From: Dipteronia dyeriana
Taxonomy: Eukaryota; Streptophyta; Magnoliopsida; Sapindales; Sapindaceae
DNA length: 64,000 nt
Reading direction: 5' to 3'
Assembly (NCBI GenBank): GCA_032871835.1
Contig: CM065300.1
Span: 66,537,192 to 66,601,191 of the forward strand
This document shows positions 47,050-57,369 of the stretch, piece by piece. Made by a program: the position numbers and the translations under genes. Position 1 is the first letter of the stretch, and each line of letters opens with the position of its first letter. The notes under the pieces were generated by a model. It was given only the letters and a program-made list of their open reading frames with translations, had not been told where the DNA came from and ran no database searches.

Positions 47050-47922
47050 ATTACATCATTTTTCATGGCAACTAGCGGTCATGCAATGAGGATGTTTAGA
47101 GGGCATCGCTGTAGTCGAACTCAAGAGAGGCGATTGCCGGATCCCCCTCTTTGGAGCCATTAGCCGCACTTGTCTTCTTATTTTGACAATCATTCCTTAT
47201 ATGTCCAGACTGTTTACATCCACTACAAATGTCTTTTTTCTTGGAGCCTCCCTTTTTCCTATCAACCAACAAAGCAGATTTATCATAATATTTACCTTCA
47301 CTCTTTAGCCTTCATTCCTCAGAGATTAGTTTGTTTTCTATATCTCCAAAACATATGGTTGAACTCTCATGCATCAAGATTGGCTTCATGTGCGCATAGG
47401 ACGATGGAAGGGACCAGATTACTCTTAATCCTTTGTCTTCTTGATCAATCGTCACTCCAATCAATTATAATTCGAAAACTATCCCATTGAGCACTCCCAC
47501 ATGATATGAAATATTCGTACCTTTAGTATCTGTAGCATATGAAACTGTTATTTTAGGTCGAATTGGTTGCAGACAATTTTCACTTAATACAATTCTTCAA
47601 GCTTCTCCTAAAGTTCTTTCGCTGAATATGTTCCTTGAATATTTACAAGAACATTCTTGGCTAAGCTCAATCGCATCGCACTTGCAACCCTATCGTCTAG
47701 ATCCTCCCATTCATCATCGCTCATCATATATTTTCCAGAACTAGTACCAGCCGTTTCTTTTCTAGAATCTCCAGAGCCTTCAGGGTTTGCAGGGGTTGGC
47801 TTCCCCTTCAACGCCTTGTGTAAACCGTATTGGATTAGTAGATCTTTGACTTGAACTTACCACAAGCCAAAGTTAATTTTTCCATAGAACTTCTCGACCT
47901 CGAATCTCATCAATTTTTCCAT
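47050..47922 (-). pseudogene. Ty1/copia gag remnant
   Basis: Start ATG at 47922, just inside the primer-binding site. The frames give VEKFYGKINFGLW, DLLIQYGLHKALKGK, then YMMSDDEWEDLDDRVASAMR and TYSAKELWEKLEELY, the copia gag (UBN2-type) signature. A zinc knuckle CSGCKQSGHIRNDC follows near 47190..47225. Stops and frameshifts occur after the Trp of FGLW and elsewhere. No protease, integrase or RT follows; the frame runs into the 3' LTR region. Gag makes the particle; this copy is dead. Confidence 0.75.
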
Positions 47923-47956
47923 CTCAGTTTGTTAAGATCACTATCAAGCAACCAAC

Positions 47957-47968
47957 GCTTTGATACTA
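47957..47968 (-). other. Primer-binding site of the copia element
   Basis: Minus strand TAGTATCAAAGC. It resembles TGGTATCAGAGC, the usual initiator-Met tRNA site of plant copia elements, with two changes. Confidence 0.65.
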
Positions 47969-47970
47969 GT

Positions 47971-48883
47971 TGTTAGTGGACAAATCGTCACTGCGTGGAA
48001 GCATTACCGAATCGAACACAAACAATAGCAAAAGTAAAAGTTAAGAGGAAGAGAATAAATTCAAACACACACAACACAAGAAGATTTTACGTGGAAACCC
48101 AAATCGGAAAAAAACCATGGCCGTCAAGACAATAAGAGAAAATTCCATTATGTAGAAAATTGTTACATCCACACTCTCAGGATTCTCTCTCTAAAATACC
48201 CCAAACCAAATTACACCCAATACCCTATTGAGATCTCTCTAGATTTGCTAATTTGCTCTACCACTTCCAATAGCCTAACTATTATGATCTATTTATATGA
48301 ATCACATGAAGTATAAGGTAAAAGGAAATTGTACTCCTAAACATAGAAGAATTACTTGTTCCACATAAATATTATTTCCTGATTATGATAAGTCATCTTG
48401 ATTAAAAGAAATCCTTTTCTTTTAAGTACAATACTTTCCTATTCTTCATGAAGACAAACTCTTTTTCCTTTTCCGATTAGCACAAGAACTTTTACAAGAA
48501 AATAAATTTCCTATTTTCACGCAACATTTTTGATTTGGACAAAATCTGTCATTACCGCGGTTTGGGTCACGGTTTGGGTCGCGGTTGGCCACCGACGCCC
48601 AACACCACAGATCATCGATGTCAACCACCACTCAGAATACCGCGGTTGGTGCAATTGCCTCTGTCGCAAGATCTCACAGGAGTCGACCTGCTCCCTTTGT
48701 CGCGGTCTGTGCACTTGTCTGCACCGCGGTACCTACCAGAATTCGTTTCTTTAGTTGTTTCAGTCTTCAAGCCTCCCTCAAGTACAATCTTCTACTTCCA
48801 AACGTATCCCACGTCTCTAGGAAGTCTCTATATTTGATTGAATCTCGTTTTGTAACCATTGAAAATTCAAATCACATCTAACA
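47971..48883 (-). repeat. 5' LTR of the copia element
   Basis: 913 bp, TGTTAGTGG...CATCTAACA with inverted TGTTA/TAACA tips. Contains the ACCGCGG-rich stretch (48550..48730). Confidence 0.85.
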
Positions 48884-49016
48884 AATGGTTGATTGGTAGT
48901 GTAGTTTTCAATTTCTATCTAATCGGGATATGAATGAATATTACATACGACCAAACACTAGCATTTTCAACCCAACCACCAAAGTACATTTATTCTTTGC
49001 AAGAGATTAATATAAA

Positions 49017-50635
49017 TGGAAAAGATCATTTTACCTCCGGACCTTTACCCTATTAGAAAGGTAAGGACAGGGTTTGCTCAAATTGGTTAAAAGTACCCCT
49101 TCTGTTAACTTTTTCAACAGAAAAGTTAACAGAAAATGTAACTCTGACATTGTCCAGTAGATAAAAGGACTATTTTTCCCTTCAAAGAAAATGTGATTTA
49201 TAATTTTGCCATTCAATACAAACGTGATTTACAATTTTGCCATTGAAATTACAAAGAGATCTGCTCTCTTTATCCATCTTCACCAACACCAACCTATAAC
49301 ACTAACAACAGAAACCCAGATCACTAACAATTGAACACTAACAATTGAAACCCAAAATATGCATCCACCACAACCACCAAATACTGTATCATTGCCATCT
49401 CTCAAACATCAAACCACTATCTTTATCACTTTCTCACACAATTGGGAACTGAAATCGAACCAAAATTGTAACAGTCAATTAAATAAATCCGGTCCATAAC
49501 AACCAATCAAACGCTAACCCAATTAAATAAAAAGGAATTAAACCCACATCTGGAACAACCAGATTCTGGAACATCTGGAAGCCCAGATTATTCTCACAAA
49601 ATAGGAGATCAATATGGTAGAGATCAAAAATGAAAACCAATCTAAAAACAATTTTTTAAAACAATTGTAGATATTTAGATCCATATCTTCATCAATTTTG
49701 TTTTTAAAAAAAATTGATTCTGGAACATTTGGAAACCCAGATTATTCTCACAAAATAGGAGATCAATATGGTGCAGATAAAAAATAAAAAAGAATTTTAA
49801 AACTAATTAAAAAAAACAATTGTAGATATGCATATCCATATCTTTGTCAAAAGAAAAATTGTGAATTTTGCCACCAAATCCGTATCTTTTATCAAGGAAA
49901 CAAAATCAAACGAGATGCCAAAATCAACTCAATTTAAAATCAAAACAAAATCAATTCGAAATCAAACCAAAATCAATTCGAAATCAATCGAGTTCCTCAC
50001 CACCATCCACCACCACGCCGATCAGCGCTCGAACTCACTGGCATAGACAAGCTCGGTGACGACGATAATGGCCACCTATGTCTTCTCTCTCTCTCTCTCT
50101 TCGTTCTCGTTCTCATTCTCAATCTCTCTCTCATCGACGCCGATTGGGGTTCGGTTTGGTTTGGGGTTGACAGTGGGTGTTTGGTTTGGTTTGGTTTGGG
50201 GGTGATGGTTGATGGTGTGTTTGTGGGTGGCTAGGGTAAGAAAAATATGGATGGTGTGATGAAGATTGATGAATATTGTTGAGATGGGGGCTGCCAGGGT
50301 TTGGTGATAATGAAGATTTATGTTTTTTTTTTTGTTTTGTTTTGTTTTTATAATACTTATTATTATTAATATGATTTTTTTTAGTTTTTTTAATTACAAT
50401 TTTATTTTTTAATTGTTTTTTCTTTTCAACCCTAATCACCCTTCCTGACCCTGCTGTTGAGATTACAAAATTGCCCTCCTTCATTAACGGTCAACCCTTC
50501 AATTGGACGGAATTAATAACAGAGGGGTTTTTTTAACATTAATTCGATTTCAGGGGGATTATCAGACGATATGGATGAACTTTTCCTCACCTTTTTAATT
50601 GGGTAAATGTCAGGGGGGGAAATGATAATATCCCA
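49017..50635. mobile_element. Non-autonomous element with long degenerate inverted repeats
   Basis: The left end TGGAAAAGATCATTTTACC and the reverse complement of the right end, TGGGATATTATCATTTCC, start inverted arms of about 110 bp (TTTACCCTATTAGAAAGGT pairs with ACCTTTTTAATTGGGTAAA). Flanked by AATATAAA on both sides (49009..49016 and 50636..50643). No transposase. The inside holds a CT run (50077..50130) and a GGTTTGGTTTGG stretch. Long arms resemble Mutator MITEs, but the 8 bp duplication does not fit the usual 9 bp; superfamily open. Confidence 0.55.
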
Positions 50636-50949
50636 AATATAAACCGTGACTACTGCGTAATGCATGGGACAGTCATTGCCCATAGCCCGAGGACGGTCAA
50701 ATTGACTAATCATTTTACCTTTTTTGTCATGTTAAATTGGTTAATCATTTTTTTTCTCTTTTTCAATCTATCAATTCAGTGTAAAAATGTGCGTAAGGCA
50801 GTGAGCACAGAAGATGAGAACGTACATACATATGGAAGGGGTGGTCACATGACTACTGTGTTCTGTTCAAGCCTTTTTTTTCCCAGCCATAAATCTTTCG
50901 ATAATATGTGCCACCTAAAAAGTTTTTCCGCTAAAACATTTACATCGTA

Positions 50950-51383
50950 TAGAGGTGCCCACGGTTCAATTTCGATTTGAAACCGTCAGTTCCAGTTCCG
51001 TGGATGGGAGAAACCGTAACTGAAACAGTCCTATAAGGTTTGTGCCAGTTTTGAAACCGTCGGTTTGATGGATCGGTTTCGGTTTCGGTTTAGTCCGGTT
51101 TTTTTTTCAAAGAGGTTGCCACGTGGCATCCTCTTATTGATTGCATCATTTAATTTTTAATGGTCTTGCCACGTGTCGTCTTCTCATTTGTTCGTTTATA
51201 TATATATATATATATATAAACCAGCGGTTAAAACCATCAGTTTTGGTAGGTAAAAGTATGGATAAAACCGTAACCGAACCGGCCATAACCGCTTTCCAAT
51301 CAGTTTTCAAACCGTCGCTTTTGGTTTTCGTATTTTTATTTCGATTTTTAATAACCGGTTTAACTAAACCGTGGACACCTCTA
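50950..51383. mobile_element. hAT-like MITE, AACCG-rich (copy 2)
   Basis: Ends TAGAGGTGCCCACGGTT and AACCGTGGACACCTCTA. Target duplication ACATCGTA (50942..50949) versus ACATCGTG (51384..51391), 7 of 8 matching. Same family as 1130..1608, with shared CCACGTG and AACCGT motifs. An (AT)n run near 51199..51217. Confidence 0.75.
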
Positions 51384-51391
51384 ACATCGTG

Positions 51392-52240
51392 TCACCTTAT
51401 GTTCATAGTCAATAATTTCTAATTCTAGTCTCATGTCAAGATATAAATGGAATTTGTGTAACAAACTTAAAGTTCTAATCTTGTATACAATCTTAGCCAA
51501 GTTAATCTTTTTTTTTATAATTTTAATATTATATTTCAATAATAAAATTTATATTTCAAATTTATTAATAAATTTATCAAGATGTAATGTAAATATATCA
51601 AACGCTACCTATACAGTACGCCCTGGAAATGTAATAGTGAGGTGGGTATAGGATTTCAATTCTCCATGGTCATATATTTAAAGACCCCCACCTTTGAACT
51701 ATTATTAGATGTATTGTTACAAATGTTTTTATTTTAAAAATATTCCCTATGAACTAACAACGTTATCATTTCGTTTGTGTCGACTGAGTTTGACTATTTA
51801 AGAGTCTAAAATAATAAAATTATTGAACCGAAAGTATTAAAAATGATATTTGTTTGGATTTATAAAAAAAACAAATAAATATATAAATATATACATGTTC
51901 TGATTTATTTTTAATATTTTTGATTTATGTATAATTTTGTTATTTTTAGGGATAAAATTGTCTATAAAATTAATTCCCTTTTATAAGTTAACATTCCTAC
52001 TTTTTATATAATTCTTTTAACTTATTTAATAAAAATATACAAGTATAATATATAATTAAAGTTTAAATATAAATATTTTAGATTTTTTAATGGTAAAATT
52101 CAATATATAAATGAAATGATTTTTAAAATAAAAGAATTTATTACTATATATTTAATAGTAGTTTGAAGATAGGAGAAGATTTTTAATATTAAACTTATTT
52201 AAAAAGTGAGGACTTTATGGTTTTTAGATTCCCAATAGCA
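51392..52240. other. Intergenic, no supported gene
   Basis: Strongly AT-rich. No feature recognised. Confidence 0.5.
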
Positions 52241-52250
52241 GGTACAGTTT

Positions 52251-52362
52251 CACGTGGTTTTCTTTGGTTTTGGATCTCCTGATTAAACAAAGTGGACCAT
52301 AAGTGGACAGGACCACCAATGCAGCAAGTAGCAAGGTTCACGTGTCAAATGGGTGCCACGTG
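52251..52362. promoter_or_regulatory. Cluster of three G-boxes (CACGTG)
   Basis: CACGTG at 52251..52256, 52339..52344 and 52357..52362, in a more GC-rich island (52230..52600). CACGTG is the core bound by plant bZIP/bHLH factors and is part of ABRE-like sites. No gene is seen on either side, so the function is unproven. Confidence 0.35.
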
Positions 52363-52845
52363 GCAACAGTAATGTTAGCTTTCGTCCTCAGTCTTGCCCA
52401 GGTCAATTTGTGGTGAAGTGAAGGGTTGCCTGTCTTAATTCTTAAATGAAAAGGATACACAATTAAAATGAACGATCAATCCCCCGGGTCCCGCGATACC
52501 TTATGACTAGGAGAGACTTCGTGGTTCATCCACCACACGGTCCACACCCACATCTACTGCATGTTACGTACATGCTACAGAATTTGATGTTAATGTAATG
52601 CCTAATGCACTTTAAATCTTATCTCCCATTTTTTTTTATTCTATATATTTATAATCAATTTTTTTTTTGTTCTCCCAAAATCTACGTAAGATAAAAAGGA
52701 AAAAAATTCATGGATTCAATCGCTTATATTGCACGAGTAATTCTTAACAACCCAGAAAAATTCATCTAAAATTATGAGGTGCTTATGGTAAAAAATAAAA
52801 TGATAGAGAGATGTAAATTCAATTGGATTAAATTTACCTTCAAAA

Positions 52846-52935
52846 ACATAACTCAGTCGGTAGATAAACGAGCTTAGGGTTTGAATAAATGACTCCTAAA
52901 TTAACAGTTCAAATTCTACTAATACTAAAATGTTT

Positions 52936-52941
<6 letters not shown>
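52846..52941 (+). mobile_element. tRNA-derived SINE-like fragment
   Basis: TAACTCAGTCGG (52849..52860) fits the pol III A box (TRGCNNAGYNGG, one mismatch), and AGTTCAAATTC (about 52906..52916) resembles a B box, with tRNA-like spacing of about 47 bp. Ends in a long AT tail. Too short and divergent to be a tRNA gene. Confidence 0.5.

Positions 52942-52988
<47 letters not shown>
52942..52988. repeat. (AT)n microsatellite
   Basis: About 46 bp of AT dinucleotides directly after the SINE-like fragment. Confidence 0.9.
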
Positions 52989-52990
<2 letters not shown>

Positions 52991-53087
52991 CTCTATAGGT
53001 GTATAGATAGTATAAAAAAAATTGTTCGAAACAAGCTTTTTTACTTATGTTACATTATTTAAATTACAATTATGAGGGGGTTATAGT

Positions 53088-53265
53088 TAGAGATGTAAAT
53101 CGGATCGGATGATTCTGATAAGATCCAATCCGAATTCAGTTTGGATATGGAATGAGAAAATTATAGTTTGGATCCAGATAATCCAAATATGCAAATTTTC
53201 CAAATATAAATCTGGTACGAGTTTGATAACGCGGATCGGATTATCCGAATCTAAATCCGATATTT
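53088..53265. mobile_element. Possible hAT-like MITE fragment
   Basis: TAGAGATGTAAATCGGATCGG is typical of hAT tips, and inverted CGGATCGGATTATCCG and ATCCAATCC motifs follow, but no matching right end was found. Confidence 0.3.
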
Positions 53266-53619
53266 TAAAAAATGTATTTAATTTTTTTAGTAAAAATAAT
53301 CTTAAAATCGAATACTCGTTTTTTAATTAATTAGATTCTTTTCGATGAATAATTGAAGTCTTACCAACTAATAATTTTAAATAAAATCTATTATTTTTTA
53401 AAATGTTACCTCAAACGAGTCATATATCCATGATACTATAGACATGAATTGAAATATAGTTTTGTTATTTAATATGATTTAACAAGCGGATGAGCCTTTA
53501 TCTAAATAATAATAATAAAAACAAGGGATGAGTCATGGAGTTTGTGAATTACCAAGAAATGTTTTAAGATTTATGAAACATAAAAGAGGAACATAAGGCC
53601 CCGCCATGCAGTCCTTTTT

Positions 53620-54202
53620 CAACTTGTTTTTGTTTTTATTTTTTAAAACCGATTTCGAAAACGCGTTCAATAACCGTTTTTCATTTTATTTTCGAAAAAA
53701 AAACTAGAGTGAAAGATTTGAAAAACACAAAATACTTGTTTTTTATTTTTGTTTATGTTTATGTTTTTCAATTTTTTTTATTTAAAAAAATATTATTACT
53801 TTTATTACTTTTTACTTTTTACTTTTTACTTTTTACTTTTTATACGGAGACTTGGACAATATCTTTGATTCTTTTTTTTTTTCTGATCAACCGGTTCTTC
53901 ATCGTCGTTTTTCTTTATCGAATCCTTTCTTCCCATCTTCATCTTCTTTCTTCTTTCACCGTTCACCGCCACTGGAAATCAGCTCCTGCTCACCGCCGAC
54001 CTGCTCTTCATCGTCGGCGATCCGTTCTTCTTCTCCTTCTCCTTCTCCTTCTCCTTCTCCTTCTTCTTCCGGTCTATTCTTCTTTCAATCTGTTCTTCTT
54101 CTTCGTCGTCACCGACTCGCCGTCGATCTGGCCTCGTCTTCTTCGAAACCACAATCTGCTCTCCATCTCCTGTGATCCCTTCTTCTTCTTCTTCTTCTTC
54201 TT

Positions 54203-54233
<31 letters not shown>

Positions 54234-54725
54234 TCTTCTTTTTCTTCTATTTGGATCTTCTTCTTTGATTTAGATCTGGTTGTCACCACTCATCGTCTTC
54301 TTCCTTTCACATATAGTCTTTTTTTCCTGTTATTGTTATTAAAATAAATACTTATATATGCTATTTATTGATTGTGATATGTGTTTTTACTTGATGTGTA
54401 AACTCTGATTAATTGATTATTAATTGTGATATTGTGTTATTTTGTTTAATTTATAAATTATAATATAAAAATTAATTGGTTAATTATTAAATAAATTTGT
54501 TTATAATTGTTATAATATTAAACAAAATGTAAAAATTGATATTTCAATTTTCGATAATTTTCAGTTAGTGTACCAGACGCGTTTTTTTCGTTTTTATTTT
54601 CAAAATACGGATTTCAGTATATGCTACTAGATGTGTTTTTGGATTTTGAAACAGAAACCAAAAACACTGTTTTCATTTTCATTTTTCTTTTCAAAAAACA
54701 TTAACCAAAAAACGCTTACAGGACG
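53620..54725. repeat. Pyrimidine-rich region with weak inverted ends
   Basis: CT-rich tracts fill 53860..54310. The edges carry similar T-rich blocks in inverted or direct form (GTTTTTATTTT with ACGCG), which may be a MITE. The open frames here (212 codons at 53709..54347 and others) are products of (TTC)n and T runs and are not genes. Confidence 0.35.
54180..54233. repeat. (TTC)n microsatellite
   Basis: Eighteen or so TTC triplets in a row, with further CTT runs around it. Confidence 0.9.
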
Positions 54726-55160
54726 ATCCCTAAATTGCATTGGAAACTATAAAAAGAAAGGTATGAGGTATCTTTAAAGTTCTTTTGTCCTCTTTAATGA
54801 TTTTAATTAAGGTTAAAATTATTATTAAAAAAATAAATTAAATGTAAAAAAATAGAGTGTTGTTATTGACAATCCACTTCTATTTTATTTTTTTATTTAT
54901 TATATAACAATTTTATCCTAATTAAAATTACTAAAGAGAGCAAAAAAATCTAAACACATTGCACACTAATTATTTTAGACCCCAACGTTATTTTTTTTAT
55001 CCTTTTGCTTTTTACAAACCTTAAAATATTATTTTTATTTTAAAATTTTCGATTCCAAAGTGTTGGCAAATTAAAGATTTGCGATAAGAAACAAACAAGT
55101 TTGTTTAAAGTTTTGATTTTCTCATATTGTTTTTGGAGAAACAAACAATTAAAAAAAATT
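54726..55160. other. Intergenic, no supported gene
   Basis: AT-rich, directly before the truncated start of element C. Confidence 0.5.
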
Positions 55161-55177
55161 TATGCAGATTTTTTTCT

Positions 55178-55980
55178 ATTGTCAAGGTTAATCGTCCGCT
55201 TCCAACCGTTTCTGGGCAGGCAAAGCACGTTATCGTTGCAATTGATTTTTTCACAAGATAGGTCGCAGCAGGGTCTTTCTCCCAGATTTCAGAAGAGAGT
55301 ACGACAAAGTTCATCAAGACCAACGTGGTTTACAGGTTCGGAACCTCACTCACCATAATAGCTGACCTAAGCAAACAGTTCGACAATGCCCGATTCAGAG
55401 ATTTCTGCGAAGACTTGGGGATCGACCTCAGATTCGCTTCAGTAGCTCACCCTCAAACTAATGGACTGGTCGAGTCTACCAACAAGACCATCAAGAAGTT
55501 GTTGAAAAAGAAATTGCATCAGAAGAAAGGCAAATGGGTCGAGGAGCTCCCCGAGGTTCTCTAGGCATATCGAACCACGAAAAGGACAACTACCGGAGAA
55601 ACACCCTACTCTCTAACCTTCGGGGTTGAAGCAGTCCTTCCCATTGAGCATAAACTGACCTCGTTCAGGGGGGTACAACACTTTGAGCTAGAGAGCAAGG
55701 AGGTCAAGCTCTGAGCCAGTCTAGACCTCCTAGAAGAGAAACAAGATCGGGTAGCTTAGAAAGTAGCAGTTTACCAAAACAAGATTGACAGGTATTTCAA
55801 CAGAAAGGTCAGAGCCAGGAACTTTAAGGAAGGGGACTTGTTCTCGGGAAAGTGACCCAAAATACCCGGATAAGATCGGATAGGGTCATAGAACCCAATT
55901 GGGAGGGGCCATACTTGGTGAAAGTAGTCGTCCGCCCCATCGACCACATATAGAACGCTGATCACTTGAGGAAATTCTAA
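55178..55980 (+). pseudogene. Integrase C-terminal part of element C
   Basis: Frames read AKHVIVAIDFFTR, then VVYRFGTSLTIIADLSKQFDNARF, the D-N-G core region in which the residues are A-D-L-S instead of T-D-N-G, then VAHPQTNGLVESTNKTIKKLL with the Glu (core end), and PYSLTFGVEAVLPIE. The C-terminal part reads LLEEKQDRV and ends near NADHLRKF at 55980. TAG stops occur at about 55258..55260 and 55562..55564, with more beyond. 5' truncated and dead. Confidence 0.8.
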
Positions 55981-56149
55981 ACCTAGGTAGGGGACTCCTT
56001 TGCAGACTACCTCTATTTAGGTATCAATTAGTTTTTCAACGGCAATGTACTCCATATTGATCATCATTAAAGTCTGCTATTAATTTCTCCATCTCCAACT
56101 GAATTCTCCATCTCCCATTGTATTCTCCACGAATAAATTCTCCATGACC

Positions 56150-56640
56150 GCCTCGAGACCAGGGATCGGTCGAGGAAGCCTCCTCGACACCCCTGATACC
56201 TTGGTCGGGCACCACCCCCCGTTAAGAAGGGTCTGAGTATAATAGCATAGTTAACATTCAGATCTCGAAACCAAGAGAGCTCGATAGCGTTCCTGATTGC
56301 TTGGTCGGGCTACTACCCCCAAGAAGAGTTTGAGTGAAAGAGCATAGTTGCCATCCAGATCTCAAGACCAGGAGAGCTCGACGGCGTTCCTGATGCCTTG
56401 GTCGGGCTACCACCCCCAAGAAGGGTATGCATATAAAAGCATAGTTGTCATCCAGATCTCGAGATCAGGAGAGCTCGATAGCGTACCTGATGCCTTGGTC
56501 GGGCTACCACCCCAAGAAGGGTCTGAGTGTGAGAGCATAGTTACCATCCAAGCCTCAATACCAGTATATCTAGATAGCATTCTTGATGCCTCGGTAGAGA
56601 TACCACCCCAGAGAAGGACCCAAGTGTAAATACAGGTTTG
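56150..56640 (+). repeat. About 97 bp tandem repeats in the 3' zone of C
   Basis: Units carry CCTTGGTCGGGC(T)ACCACCC at 56201, 56301, 56398 and 56495, and a diverged one near 56591, with AGAGCATAGTT and CCAGATCTC between. The sequence is unrelated to the repeats in A and B but sits in the same place. Confidence 0.85.
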
Positions 56641-57369
56641 CCTGACGAATTGAGGTCACCATGATAAGATTCCTCTCTTCCCTCCCCTCTGGAATGCCAG
56701 GAGAAGGGGTATATAAGCTGTTACAACACCATTTTCGCCTAAGTTTCAAACACTTGATTACTGTTAACCATTAATTTTTCATATACGTGTGATTTCCTAT
56801 ATAGCCAGGTTAAAGTTTGCACGAGGAATCATTAAAGGTGTGACACACAATGCAAGGGGACTCCTCCCCAAAATCAGCAAGTATAAATTCCTACCGAGTG
56901 CTGAGAACTGAAGCTAGATGTCTACCCATTTGGCATGATTGTACTTAGCGGATCCAGAATTGTTTTCTTTGCCAGATTTAATTAAGTCAGTGTTACGTTG
57001 AAGACCGCATCAAGGTTGGGATCAGAAGTGAAACAATGAGTATTCAACTAAGGTGAAAGTGCATGATAAGGGATTAATCAAAACAAACATGAAGGAAATC
57101 ATAACAAATTTCCATTAATCGCGATATGGGAGTCTATCCTTTTTAAGGCTACATATATCAAACGAGGAGCCCAACCCCTGGTTCCAGGCTACATCTACAA
57201 TGAAAATAAAAGAAAGTTGACAAAGCTGATCATGGGCATAGCAGAGTGCCTACCCCCATTTTTGGGAAATCGAGACAAGTCATAATAAAAAGGAATCATA
57301 TCAAGCTATGATATCCCTCTGGCTTCCTCTCTCTGCTCCTCTTTCCTGTTGATCTGTATTTGCCTCTCC

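Larger units (their letters stand above)
33885..48883 (-). mobile_element. Ty1/copia element, gag-only, split by Tat element B
   Basis: Flanked by a perfect 5 bp target duplication AATGG (33880..33884 and 48884..48888). Left LTR pieces are 33885..33986 and 45931..46772; the right LTR is 47971..48883. Without element B the copia element is about 3.05 kb. The internal part (46773..47970) has a primer-binding site, a gag remnant and a polypurine tract (AAGGAAGGAT before the 3' LTR, minus strand), but no protease, integrase or RT. It is therefore a non-autonomous derivative. Orientation is minus. Confidence 0.85.

Noticed and set aside
52846..52941. tRNA gene
   Set aside because: Boxes are present but the stems do not pair; better explained as a tRNA-derived SINE piece.
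53709..54347. 212-codon open frame, Leu/Phe-rich
   Set aside because: Produced by T runs and a (TTC)n microsatellite; no domain and low complexity.
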